A stretch of DNA of 5,988 bases from an uncultured Acidimicrobiales bacterium (GTDB taxonomy: Bacteria; Actinomycetota; Acidimicrobiia; Acidimicrobiales; SZUA-35), in contig CALJAE010000011.1 in the NCBI GenBank assembly GCA_938028175.1, forward strand, positions 1 through 5,988, in the 5' to 3' direction. Shown here piece by piece: positions 1-5,804 of the stretch. A program made the position numbers and the translations under genes. The notes below the pieces were generated by a model. It was given only the letters and a program-made list of their open reading frames with translations, did no database searches and was not told where the DNA came from. Within the stretch, counting starts at the first letter, position 1; every line of letters starts with the position of its first letter.

Positions 1-861
1 AGGCGAATTCCAAGGAGACAGTTCCTTCTAGGTGCTGGTGCCTCAGTGCTGGCGGCGTGTTCTAGTTCGTCGCAATCGGCTTCCGATGATATGGATTCAC
101 CGCTCTCGATACAGTCGAGTTCGGAACTCGAATTTCAGCCGGGGGTGGAAACAGAATTCGTCGACGGAAGAGCACTAACGGTACGTGCAGGCGAAGGGCA
201 ATCGCCGCCGGACGGTCAGTTGCCAGCAAACCGACTTTCTATTACACTCGGGCGAACCAACATTAGATCCTTCTATAGAACACATCTTGAGTACTCCGAA
301 CCAGGGAGGGTAATAGAAAGTGCGCTGGCCTGGAATGCGTTGCTTAGCCCAGCAGAGCGCCTAGATGCTCAGGGTTGGTCTTTGACATTTGACCAACCGC
401 TCGATTTCGAACAAGCCGGTCTAGAGGTGCCTTTGAGTATTTCTGTCAAGGCAGATGAATATCTCCCTAGGCCGCATTCTGGCCTAGTGGATGGTAAAGA
501 GTTGGTATTTGGTAGGGCAAATGTGGCGTTAAGAAACTTTGACACACTGGACTTCGCATCTGTTCTATCCGATGACGGTTTAGGCCTGCGTCAAGATAAC
601 AGCCATTACTATCGAGATGGCGACAATGCTCGCGTGGAGGTTCGGTGCCCAGGGTTTCTGGCACTGGGACTGGATAACTTTATGCATTCTTGGCGATACC
701 TACCCAATAGCCCTGATCTGGACAAGAGCCTAGAAACTGTTGCCTTGGAACTGATGCAAACGCATCAGATTCAATCAACAACTCAAACCAGCTATCTCCA
801 TACCTTGGTGCCCAATATTGAGCGACAGCACAGCAGACAACCGGCTTCTAATCGACGCTAG
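1..861 (+). CDS. Tat-exported lipoprotein of unknown function (5' end outside window)
   Basis: The frame is open from the first base, so the gene starts upstream of the window. The first 20 residues are the end of a twin-arginine lipoprotein signal: RRIPRRQFLLGAGASVLAAC contains R-R-Q-F-L-L, a short hydrophobic stretch and a lipobox with Cys at window codon 20 (58-60). A GTG at 46 sits inside this signal and cannot be the true start. After the Cys comes a Ser/Asp-rich spacer (codons 21-40), then about 240 residues of mixed, probably beta-containing sequence with one more Cys in an R-C-P-G-F motif. I recognise no family or catalytic motif. The tail is polar (Gln/Arg/Ser). The gene ends in TAG followed at once by an in-frame TAA (862-864). 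It is 42 bp upstream of the DUF2207 gene on the same strand. Known of the signal type: Tat export of a folded protein, then lipid anchoring outside the membrane. No function is inferred. Confidence 0.8.
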   Translation, partial: RRIPRRQFLLGAGASVLAACSSSSQSASDDMDSPLSIQSSSELEFQPGVETEFVDGRALTVRAGEGQSPPDGQLPANRLSITLGRTNIRSFYRTHLEYSEPGRVIESALAWNALLSPAERLDAQGWSLTFDQPLDFEQAGLEVPLSISVKADEYLPRPHSGLVDGKELVFGRANVALRNFDTLDFASVLSDDGLGLRQDNSHYYRDGDNARVEVRCPGFLALGLDNFMHSWRYLPNSPDLDKSLETVALELMQTHQIQSTTQTSYLHTLVPNIERQHSRQPASNRR

Positions 862-891
862 TAAAGCTACGGTAGTCGTCATATTTCAGCA

Positions 892-897
892 TAAGAT
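892..897 (+). promoter_or_regulatory. Candidate -10 element (TAAGAT) of a leaderless promoter
   Basis: TAAGAT fits TAnnnT and ends 6 nt before the ATG at 904, which has no recognisable Shine-Dalgarno. That is the spacing expected if transcription starts at the A of the start codon, as is common in actinobacteria. No convincing -35 element is visible. This is pattern matching only, and a chance match is quite possible. Confidence 0.3.
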
Positions 898-903
898 CAT
901 GTT

Positions 904-1674
904 ATGTCTATAAAGAAGCGTCGTCGCTCGACTCTAGTCTGGATAACCATCGTTGCGATATTTGTCGGCTTGGGTGCTGGTTTGTTGTCCTTTATAACTT
1001 CTGGTGAGCAGATTAATCGCTATTTCGTTGTGGCCGAGCTTGATTCAGATGGCGATGCCAGCATCTTAGAGTCGATTACATACGACTTTGGTCGGAACAC
1101 GAGGCGAGGAATCGTAAGAGATGTGTCGGGGCTGAGTCTAGATGATTTTGCTTCAGTCGAGTCTGCGACGGCCCCAGATGAGGTTTCAGTCGCCGCAAAC
1201 TCATCTGGTATCAACATTAGGATCGGCAACCCCGATATTACAATCACTGGGCAACATCAATATGACATCAGATACGATTTGAACCTAGGGTCAGATGACC
1301 AGTTTTCTTGGAACGCAATTGGCACCGATTGGGAAGTTGACATCGAACAAATCGAGGTCCACATTCTCAGCGAAGTCGAGCTGGAGAGCCCACAGTGTTT
1401 TGTTGGAAGATTTGGTTCACAACAGGCGTGTGATCTTGCGAACCCGGATCCAGGACATCTAGTTGTTGAAATCGATCGTCTTGACGCAGGTGAAGGAATA
1501 ACTATTGACGCTCAGTTTGGTGATCCTGTTGCCTCGGTGCCTACTGTTGAAACGCCGGCCCCGCTAGGTGAGCCGTTCTCTGTGTCTCCAATACTTTCAG
1601 CGCTGGTCAGTGGATTGTCTGTCTTATTCGCTGGTCTAGCTATTACGCCAGCCCTGCGCAGGCTCGGTCGCTAG
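904..1674 (+). CDS. DUF2207 membrane protein, N-terminal (extracytoplasmic) half, ended by an in-frame TAG
   Basis: This is the N-terminal part of a DUF2207-family predicted membrane protein, 256 aa. A basic start (KKRRR) is followed by a first membrane helix at about 10-32. The DUF2207 extracytoplasmic domain spans about 38-206. Family hallmarks seen are a DGDASILESITYDF strand pair (48-62), RRGIVRDV (67-74), a Y-D-I-R-Y strand (120-124), W-N-A-I-G-T-D-W (136-143), and Cys165/Cys176, which could form a disulfide. A Pro-rich spacer leads to a second helix at about 226-249 and the stop-transfer sequence LRRLGR. TAG follows immediately, at 1672-1674. Full-length family members continue into a cytoplasmic region, which here lies downstream in the same frame (1675-2649). 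The ATG at 904 is the only reasonable start and has no clear RBS. The molecular role of the family is not established. As it stands, the product would be a two-helix anchored outer domain without its cytoplasmic partner. Confidence 0.82.
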   Translation: MSIKKRRRSTLVWITIVAIFVGLGAGLLSFITSGEQINRYFVVAELDSDGDASILESITYDFGRNTRRGIVRDVSGLSLDDFASVESATAPDEVSVAANSSGINIRIGNPDITITGQHQYDIRYDLNLGSDDQFSWNAIGTDWEVDIEQIEVHILSEVELESPQCFVGRFGSQQACDLANPDPGHLVVEIDRLDAGEGITIDAQFGDPVASVPTVETPAPLGEPFSVSPILSALVSGLSVLFAGLAITPALRRLGR

Positions 1675-1773
1675 AATGCTTGGGAGGGTGCTGGCCCAGA
1701 TGTAGCGTTTGGTCCAGGACCATACGAAGATGCCTACAACGTCACCAAACTCGACTCAGCCCAGTTAGAAGAA
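1675..1773 (+). other. Open in-frame linker between the two DUF2207 halves (untranslated unless TAG is read through)
   Basis: After the TAG, 33 sense codons lie in the frame of both flanking halves, with no stop and no ATG, GTG or TTG. The translation begins N-A-W-E-G-A-G-P-D-V-A-F-G and runs into the ATG at 1774. As I recall it, actinobacterial DUF2207 proteins carry a similar 'GRD...D-A-A-F-G' segment after the second helix, followed by E-L/M-A-x-I/V-E-F-x-P-P. The stretch therefore looks like true coding sequence, not a spacer between independent genes. Confidence 0.65.
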
Positions 1774-2649
1774 ATGGCCAGTATCGAGTTTGTGCCACCC
1801 GAAGGGATTGAAGCGTGGCGAGGTGGAATCATTCATTCTGAATCATTTCAACATCATCATGCTGTTGCCTGGCTGTTGGATCAAGAAGCTAACGGAGCGA
1901 TCGAAATATCTGGGTCGGCCGATGAGCCAGAACTAAAGCTTATGCAAAGCTCACCGACCGACCCTTTAGTCAAACTGTTGTTTAATGGCTCGGACCATAT
2001 ACGACTAGGAGAGTACAGCTCAAGTTTTGCCAAAGATTGGGATGCAATTTCTGAGAAGCTCTCGGAGGCCCTCGAAGACACAAATTACTGGGAGGAAAAG
2101 AGCCGTAAACGAAAAAAGAGATTCAAGATAGTCGGCTGGATTACGCTGATCGTTGGATTAATTCTTGGAGCACTGTTTGCAATAGCGCTTCCTCAGTCCC
2201 CAGATTGGACTACTGCTGCCACAGTTCTGGTGATGCTAGGCATATTCGCTGTAGCTATAGGCGTTGGGCTCAGTCTCTTGCTAAATAGCTGGGAGCTACT
2301 CGTTCGCACGCCAAGATCGAGCGGGCTCTGGATACTGCTCGAATCATTTCGCCGTTTCATTAGAGATTCAGATGCAACCCATGTTGAGGCAGCAGCAAAG
2401 AATGGGCGACTGAAAGAATACTCGGCTTGGGCGACAACATTCGACGAGGCCGAGCACTGGCAGAAACTGGTGACTGAAGCTAGCGAAAACTCAGCTACAG
2501 TAGCCGATAATGTCTCGTCATTTAGTACTGCATCACTTGTATCGGCAGTAGCGAGCACAAGAACCGCCCCTTCATCATCGAGCTCCGGTAGCAGTGGGGG
2601 CGGAGGAGTAGGCGGAGGATCTGGCGGTGGTGGCGGAGGGTCTTGGTAG
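1774..2649 (+). CDS. DUF2207 membrane protein, C-terminal half with Gly-rich GGSW tail
   Basis: This is the C-terminal part of the same DUF2207 protein, 291 aa from the first in-frame ATG after the amber codon. Residues 1-100 are the cytoplasmic region (ASIEFVPPEGIEAWRGG, then AVAWLLDQEANGAIEISG), resembling the family's winged-helix-like segment. A basic cluster (109-118) precedes two membrane helices at about 117-139 and 146-170. Next comes the conserved tail SGLWILLESFRRFI (183-196), HVEAAAKNGRLKEYSAWA (203-220) and an E-H-W motif. The Ser-rich then Gly-rich end (267-291) finishes in GGGSW, a usual terminus for the family, so TAG at 2647-2649 is a true stop. The start is weak: AGAAGA directly abuts the ATG, no leaderless -10 is seen, and starting here cuts into conserved linker. 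The half is probably made only by readthrough or inefficient reinitiation, or is part of a pseudogene. Apart from the amber codon it shows no decay. Confidence 0.8.
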   Translation: MASIEFVPPEGIEAWRGGIIHSESFQHHHAVAWLLDQEANGAIEISGSADEPELKLMQSSPTDPLVKLLFNGSDHIRLGEYSSSFAKDWDAISEKLSEALEDTNYWEEKSRKRKKRFKIVGWITLIVGLILGALFAIALPQSPDWTTAATVLVMLGIFAVAIGVGLSLLLNSWELLVRTPRSSGLWILLESFRRFIRDSDATHVEAAAKNGRLKEYSAWATTFDEAEHWQKLVTEASENSATVADNVSSFSTASLVSAVASTRTAPSSSSSGSSGGGGVGGGSGGGGGGSW

Positions 2650-2675
2650 TCGGTCGCTGCCGTTGTTAGTGCAAG

Positions 2676-3404
2676 TTATCGATGACTAATGAGTTGACGT
2701 TCTTGTCGCATAGTTGGGTTTTTTAAGTCAGGTCGAGTGACTTGCCAACCTGTCTTCGTTTGCGGCTCCTGGTTTTGAAGCGCATCGAGCTCGAGAATCA
2801 CCGCTACCGCCTTACCTCGCAGTTCTAGGTCGAGGTCAGGAATCACTTCGGAAAGCTTTTCTGCAATATCCAATAAGTCTTTGTTGAGTTCGATAGAAGA
2901 GTCCGATCGCCAGCTGTTGCTTATGTTCTCATTTATTACGGTATAGATGAACCGCACTAAGTCGCTTACCGGTTGGTGGAGAGAGATAGCAGGGTCGTTG
3001 CTCTTTGCAAGGCGTCCTAGCCGAGCTGCTAGTTTGCCAGCAGCGGTATAGGCCCCGAGTTTTCTTGCTTGGTTTTTGAACTCTTGGCTAAGTGGGTCGA
3101 GTGAAAGCCCAGCAAGCGCTTCAAACAGATAGTAGTACTCCAGAAATTCAAGTCTTGTATCCTCAGGAAGCTCCAATTCGCTCATTACTTTTGACATTCG
3201 CTGAGCCTGACATAATTCGCTCCGGCTTAACACCCCACCAAGAGCATCTTTGCTGACTAGCTTCATCCTGTCAGCTGCAACCTGTTGTGCCTTTGCTATT
3301 CTCTCTGGGTCTCCGTTCCTACCAGTTCTTGGATTGTTTAGTAGTCTGAGACTGCCGGCAACGTAGTTGAGATTTGTTTGCGTCAAGCTTTGTGTAGTCT
3401 GCAT
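2676..3404 (-). CDS. Helix-rich soluble protein of unknown function
   Basis: A 242-aa protein I do not recognise. It has no signal peptide or membrane segment, so it is probably cytoplasmic. The sequence is rich in Leu, Ala, Glu, Arg and Lys with heptad-like hydrophobic spacing and is probably almost all alpha-helical. Visible landmarks are RLLNNPRTGRNGDPERIAKA (19-38), LEFLEYYYLFEALAGLSL (85-102) with a run of three tyrosines, and a C-terminal stretch with many Gln, Arg and Thr. There is one Cys, in S-E-L-C-Q. No catalytic or nucleic-acid-binding motif is evident. The ATG at 3404 is supported by a good upstream AAAAGGGCGG. The gene ends in TAA, 26 bp from the convergent DUF2207 stop, and is divergent from the lipoprotein hydrolase gene across about 76 bp. 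The long clean frame and RBS make it a real gene. Its role is unknown. Confidence 0.72.
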   Translation of the reverse strand: MQTTQSLTQTNLNYVAGSLRLLNNPRTGRNGDPERIAKAQQVAADRMKLVSKDALGGVLSRSELCQAQRMSKVMSELELPEDTRLEFLEYYYLFEALAGLSLDPLSQEFKNQARKLGAYTAAGKLAARLGRLAKSNDPAISLHQPVSDLVRFIYTVINENISNSWRSDSSIELNKDLLDIAEKLSEVIPDLDLELRGKAVAVILELDALQNQEPQTKTGWQVTRPDLKNPTMRQERQLISHR

Positions 3405-3410
3405 TTCATA

Positions 3411-3420
3411 CCGCCCTTTT
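3411..3420 (-). promoter_or_regulatory. Ribosome binding site for the 2676-3404 gene
   Basis: Read on the - strand this is AAAAGGGCGG, with AGGG about 9 nt before the ATG at 3404. An ATG 5 nt further upstream (3409) is out of frame and reaches a stop after a few codons, so this site supports 3404 as the start. Confidence 0.55.
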
Positions 3421-3467
3421 CCGCCTGATCAGCCTATCGATATCACACGTATAAGCGATCTCGGCAT

Positions 3468-3473
3468 TAGACT
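3468..3473 (+). promoter_or_regulatory. Candidate -10 element (TAGACT) of a leaderless promoter
   Basis: TAGACT fits TAnnnT and ends 7 nt before the GTG at 3481, which has no Shine-Dalgarno. The arrangement matches that in front of the ATG at 904 and suits a leaderless transcript starting at the G of GTG. No -35 is evident. Confidence 0.3.
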
Positions 3474-3480
3474 TCTCACT

Positions 3481-4257
3481 GTGTGCAACTCTACTAAAAC
3501 TTTTCGTCTTGGCCTGCTAGCCCTGGCCTTACTGGCCGCTTCGGCCTGTGGTTCTTATTCAGCCCTAAGTGATGAGATTTCGGATCCGGGCGGTCAGCCT
3601 GCAGATACATCTGACCTGGACGGCTTCCCAAATAACGCAGGTGCAACAACCATTGGGGCAGTAGATATAGATGGCACGAACATCGACTATGTAGTGACAT
3701 TGCCAGAAGGTTTTAGCCAGGGTGATGAAGCACCAGTGTTGTTGGCGTTCCCGGCGGGAAGTCAAACTATCGAAATAGCAGAGGACTTGGTTGAACAAAC
3801 TTATGCTCCTGAGGCTTTGCGTCTTGGGTGGGTTGTGGTTTCGCCAGCAGCTCCAGACGGTGACTTATTTTTTCAAGATGGCGCCCAACTACTCCCAGGC
3901 TTTGTTGATTGGATTGAGACTTGGGTCACACCAGAAGGTGGGGCCCCACATGTTGCCGGTATCAGCAATGGTGGTCGAAGTACTTTCGCTTATGCTTCAC
4001 AGAATCCTGGAAGGGTCAGTTCCATCGTCGCTTTCCCTGGTTTTGCAAGCGAATCTGAACTTGATGTCGTTGGCGATCTAGATATTCCTATTCAGATCTT
4101 TGTTGGTGGTAATGATTCGGGTTGGATCGCTGGTGCCGAGCAGACAGTAGAGGCTAATGGTGACATAAATCTACAGATTTTTGAGGGTGAGAGTCATATT
4201 ATCGACTCAACTGCCGATGGCGTTATTGTGTTCGAAAGGCTCGAAGACGCTCGTTAA
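3481..4257 (+). CDS. Lipoprotein alpha/beta-hydrolase (esterase-like)
   Basis: A secreted, lipid-anchored hydrolase of 258 aa from GTG 3481. The signal has a short basic N-terminus (K6, R9), a hydrophobic core LGLLALALLAASA and lipobox Cys23. A Ser/Asp/Pro spacer follows to about 55. The fold pattern is alpha/beta-hydrolase: strand PVLLAFPAG, then LGWVVVSPAAPDG, the nucleophile elbow G-I-S-N-G-G with Ser162, strand IQIFVGGND with Asp212, and G-E-S-H with His239, giving a complete Ser-Asp-His triad in order. The overall plan resembles PHB-depolymerase/LpqC-type esterases and related predicted peptidases. The substrate cannot be read from sequence. The frame extends upstream to a TTG at 3367, but that would overlap the divergent gene and bury the signal peptide behind 38 non-signal residues, so GTG 3481 is preferred. 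The metallophosphoesterase gene begins 8 nt after the stop, so the two are almost certainly co-transcribed. Confidence 0.8.
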   Translation: MCNSTKTFRLGLLALALLAASACGSYSALSDEISDPGGQPADTSDLDGFPNNAGATTIGAVDIDGTNIDYVVTLPEGFSQGDEAPVLLAFPAGSQTIEIAEDLVEQTYAPEALRLGWVVVSPAAPDGDLFFQDGAQLLPGFVDWIETWVTPEGGAPHVAGISNGGRSTFAYASQNPGRVSSIVAFPGFASESELDVVGDLDIPIQIFVGGNDSGWIAGAEQTVEANGDINLQIFEGESHIIDSTADGVIVFERLEDAR

Positions 4258-4262
4258 GGTGG
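4256..4262 (+). promoter_or_regulatory. Ribosome binding site overlapping the upstream stop codon
   Basis: AAGGTGG overlaps the TAA (4255-4257) of the hydrolase gene, and its AAGG core lies 6 nt before the ATG at 4266. This arrangement indicates co-transcription and probably translational coupling of the two enzymes. Confidence 0.65.
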
Positions 4263-4265
4263 AAG

Positions 4266-5462
4266 ATGTCTAAGGTCAAATACGGAGCGGCGGTTTTTGC
4301 TCTGTTAGTTGTAGGAGCGCTGGCTTTCGTGTTCATTTCTTCAGGTGAAGACAGCACCAGTACTGCCACTGAGGCAACTTCTACTAGTAGCCAGGTTGAT
4401 AGTCCTGGATCAACGCTTGGATCGGCCTCCAGTAGTTCTCAGACCTCAGCTAATGCCCAGACTACAGAGGGCGCTAATTTAACTGAATCTTCGCAAGTTC
4501 AATCAACTGCCGCCGGAGAATCATCTCAGGACAGTGGTACTACCACTTCCGGTAGTCAAAGTGAGCCGTTTGTATTTGCAGCAGCTGGGGATTTCACCGG
4601 TGGCGATAACGCTCGACTTGTTTTTGAATCGATCGCTGACCGCAATTCAGACTTTACGTTAGCGCTTGGCGACCTCGGCTATGTTGGTAACGGCAACGAG
4701 CAACAATGGTGCAACCTTGTTAAAGATATTGTTGGAAATCAGTATCCGTTCCAACTTGTAGCCGGAAATCATGATGACGAAGTTTCTGGCGATGGAGACA
4801 TTCTCGAATATCGAAAGTGTCTTCCGAACCGTGTTGGAAACATCACAGGCGATTACGCCTTGCAATATGCGTTTGACTACAACGATCTTGCCCGATTTAT
4901 TATGATTTCTCCCGACATTACTGGTTACGGAGACGGATACGACAGAGGTGGCCGTCGCTACGAATGGGTTCGCAATCAGGCTGAGTCGGCACGTGAAGAG
5001 GGAATGCGTTGGGTCTTTATCGGAATGCACAAGAACTGTGTTACTCCAGGACAGAAGAGCTGTGAGATAGGCGAAGACATCTTCAACCCTGCGATCGACG
5101 CTGAGATCGATGTCATATTGCAGGGCCACGAGCATGGGTTCTTTCGATCTAAGCAGCTTGCATTCAATGAGAACTGTTTGGCGATCCGAGTTAATACTTT
5201 TGACGCTGACTGTGTAGCAGACGACGACAATAACTTTGAAGCCGGAGCAGGAAGCGTACTAGTAATTTCTGGCGCTGGTGGGATCGGGCTAAGAGACGTT
5301 GATCTTAATGACGAAGAGATCGAATACTTCTCCGGCATAAGTGGTAAGAATGTCGAACCGACACACGGTTACGCAGAGTTTACCGTTTCAGATGAGCGGA
5401 TTAGAAGCGAGTTCATCGGCGTTAATGGCAGCTTCGAAGATACGTTTACGATCAGTCGATAG
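4266..5462 (+). CDS. Membrane-anchored metallophosphoesterase, purple-acid-phosphatase-like
   Basis: A 398-aa extracytoplasmic phosphoesterase of the calcineurin-like superfamily. A single N-terminal helix (about 6-25) anchors it, followed by a Ser/Thr-rich low-complexity linker (about 27-102). The catalytic domain (103 to end) shows the metal-site motifs in order: A-G-D-F (Asp109), GDLGY (Asp136, Tyr139), GNHD (Asn168, His169), G-M-H (His255) and GHEH (His288, His290). GDxxY plus these ligands matches the purple acid phosphatase type of two-metal site, in which the Tyr binds iron. Hydrolysis of phosphomono- or diesters outside the cell is expected from the family; the substrate is unknown. 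Six cysteines all lie in the catalytic domain and could form up to three disulfides, fitting an exported protein. The ATG has a strong RBS overlapping the hydrolase stop codon, so the gene forms an operon with it. TAG at 5460-5462 follows a plausible natural end (F-T-I-S-R), but the frame stays open to 5786. Confidence 0.88.
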   Translation: MSKVKYGAAVFALLVVGALAFVFISSGEDSTSTATEATSTSSQVDSPGSTLGSASSSSQTSANAQTTEGANLTESSQVQSTAAGESSQDSGTTTSGSQSEPFVFAAAGDFTGGDNARLVFESIADRNSDFTLALGDLGYVGNGNEQQWCNLVKDIVGNQYPFQLVAGNHDDEVSGDGDILEYRKCLPNRVGNITGDYALQYAFDYNDLARFIMISPDITGYGDGYDRGGRRYEWVRNQAESAREEGMRWVFIGMHKNCVTPGQKSCEIGEDIFNPAIDAEIDVILQGHEHGFFRSKQLAFNENCLAIRVNTFDADCVADDDNNFEAGAGSVLVISGAGGIGLRDVDLNDEEIEYFSGISGKNVEPTHGYAEFTVSDERIRSEFIGVNGSFEDTFTISR

Positions 5463-5504
5463 TTAGCCTCTGCGGGCCAGCACAATAGTAAATATCTGCA
5501 GGTT

Positions 5505-5786
5505 GTGCAGAGCTACCGGCGTCGCGGTTTAGCGGTAGGTCTGGGGTGGTGGCTTCGTTGGTCACTGGATTTGAGTGCCAAATTTAGCTATGTTCCGGTC
5601 GTAACAGCAGTGTTGGTGGTGATTGCATTTGTTGTCGCCTATGTGGTTTCAACTAGGTTTTACAAAGCTCCGCCACCTGAGACTTATCGAGTTCTACGGC
5701 GTGCGTTCTTATGGGTCATTGTCGTCATCGCTGCATTGGCGTTTATTGTCGTGGTGGGCGCAGTTATTTTCTCTGCTGTGCTTTGA
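5505..5786 (+). CDS. Small two-helix membrane protein of unknown function
   Basis: A protein of up to 93 aa with two clear hydrophobic segments, about 28-49 and 68-91, joined by a basic, Pro-containing loop (FYKAPPPETYRVLRR). The N-terminus is also basic (YRRR) and Trp-rich (WW, W). I recognise no family. The start is uncertain. GTG 5505 has only a poor, close GCAGG upstream. TTG 5568 (M-S-A-K-F-S) would give a 72-aa protein in which the positive loop is the dominant topology signal. It follows the phosphoesterase gene by 42 bp on the same strand and may share its transcript. Its frame is that of the phosphoesterase, with no stop between except the TAG at 5460. It ends in TGA. Confidence 0.55.
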   Translation: MQSYRRRGLAVGLGWWLRWSLDLSAKFSYVPVVTAVLVVIAFVVAYVVSTRFYKAPPPETYRVLRRAFLWVIVVIAALAFIVVVGAVIFSAVL

Positions 5787-5804
5787 CTCGCTTTGAGTAA
5801 GCTA

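Larger units (their letters stand above)
3405..3480. promoter_or_regulatory. Divergent intergenic region
   Basis: These 76 bp separate the starts of two divergent genes, so promoters for both should lie here or overlap the gene starts. Two small perfect palindromes are present: TGATCA (3426-3431) and TATCGATA (3435-3442). TATAAG (3450-3455) resembles a -10 element on the + strand but has no good -35 at the usual distance. No specific regulator site can be named. Confidence 0.4.

Noticed and set aside
1676..1705. ATG just after the DUF2207 TAG, in the +1 frame, as a reinitiation start
   Set aside because: It encodes only nine codons before a TAG and is not continuous with the downstream half.
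2193..2558. Antisense open frame inside the DUF2207 C-terminal half
   Set aside because: The sense frame matches the family throughout. The antisense Ser-rich product is the usual shadow of such coding sequence.
859..2649. Genome-wide reassignment of TAG as a sense codon
   Set aside because: TAG at 2647 ends a DUF2207 tail at its canonical GGSW terminus, and TAG at 859 is directly followed by TAA. The sequence favours TAG as a normal stop with at most local exceptions.
2665..2689. TTAGT ... ACTAA inverted repeat between the convergent genes as a shared terminator
   Set aside because: The stem is 5 bp with a loop of about 15 nt and no T run on either side, so it is no better than chance.
3367..3480. 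TTG start giving the hydrolase a 38-residue N-terminal extension
   Set aside because: It would overlap the divergent gene's start, lacks an RBS and would bury a good lipoprotein signal peptide. GTG 3481 fits better.
4659..5338. Antisense open frames inside the phosphoesterase gene
   Set aside because: The sense strand encodes all metal-binding motifs in order; the antisense products resemble no protein family and have no RBS.
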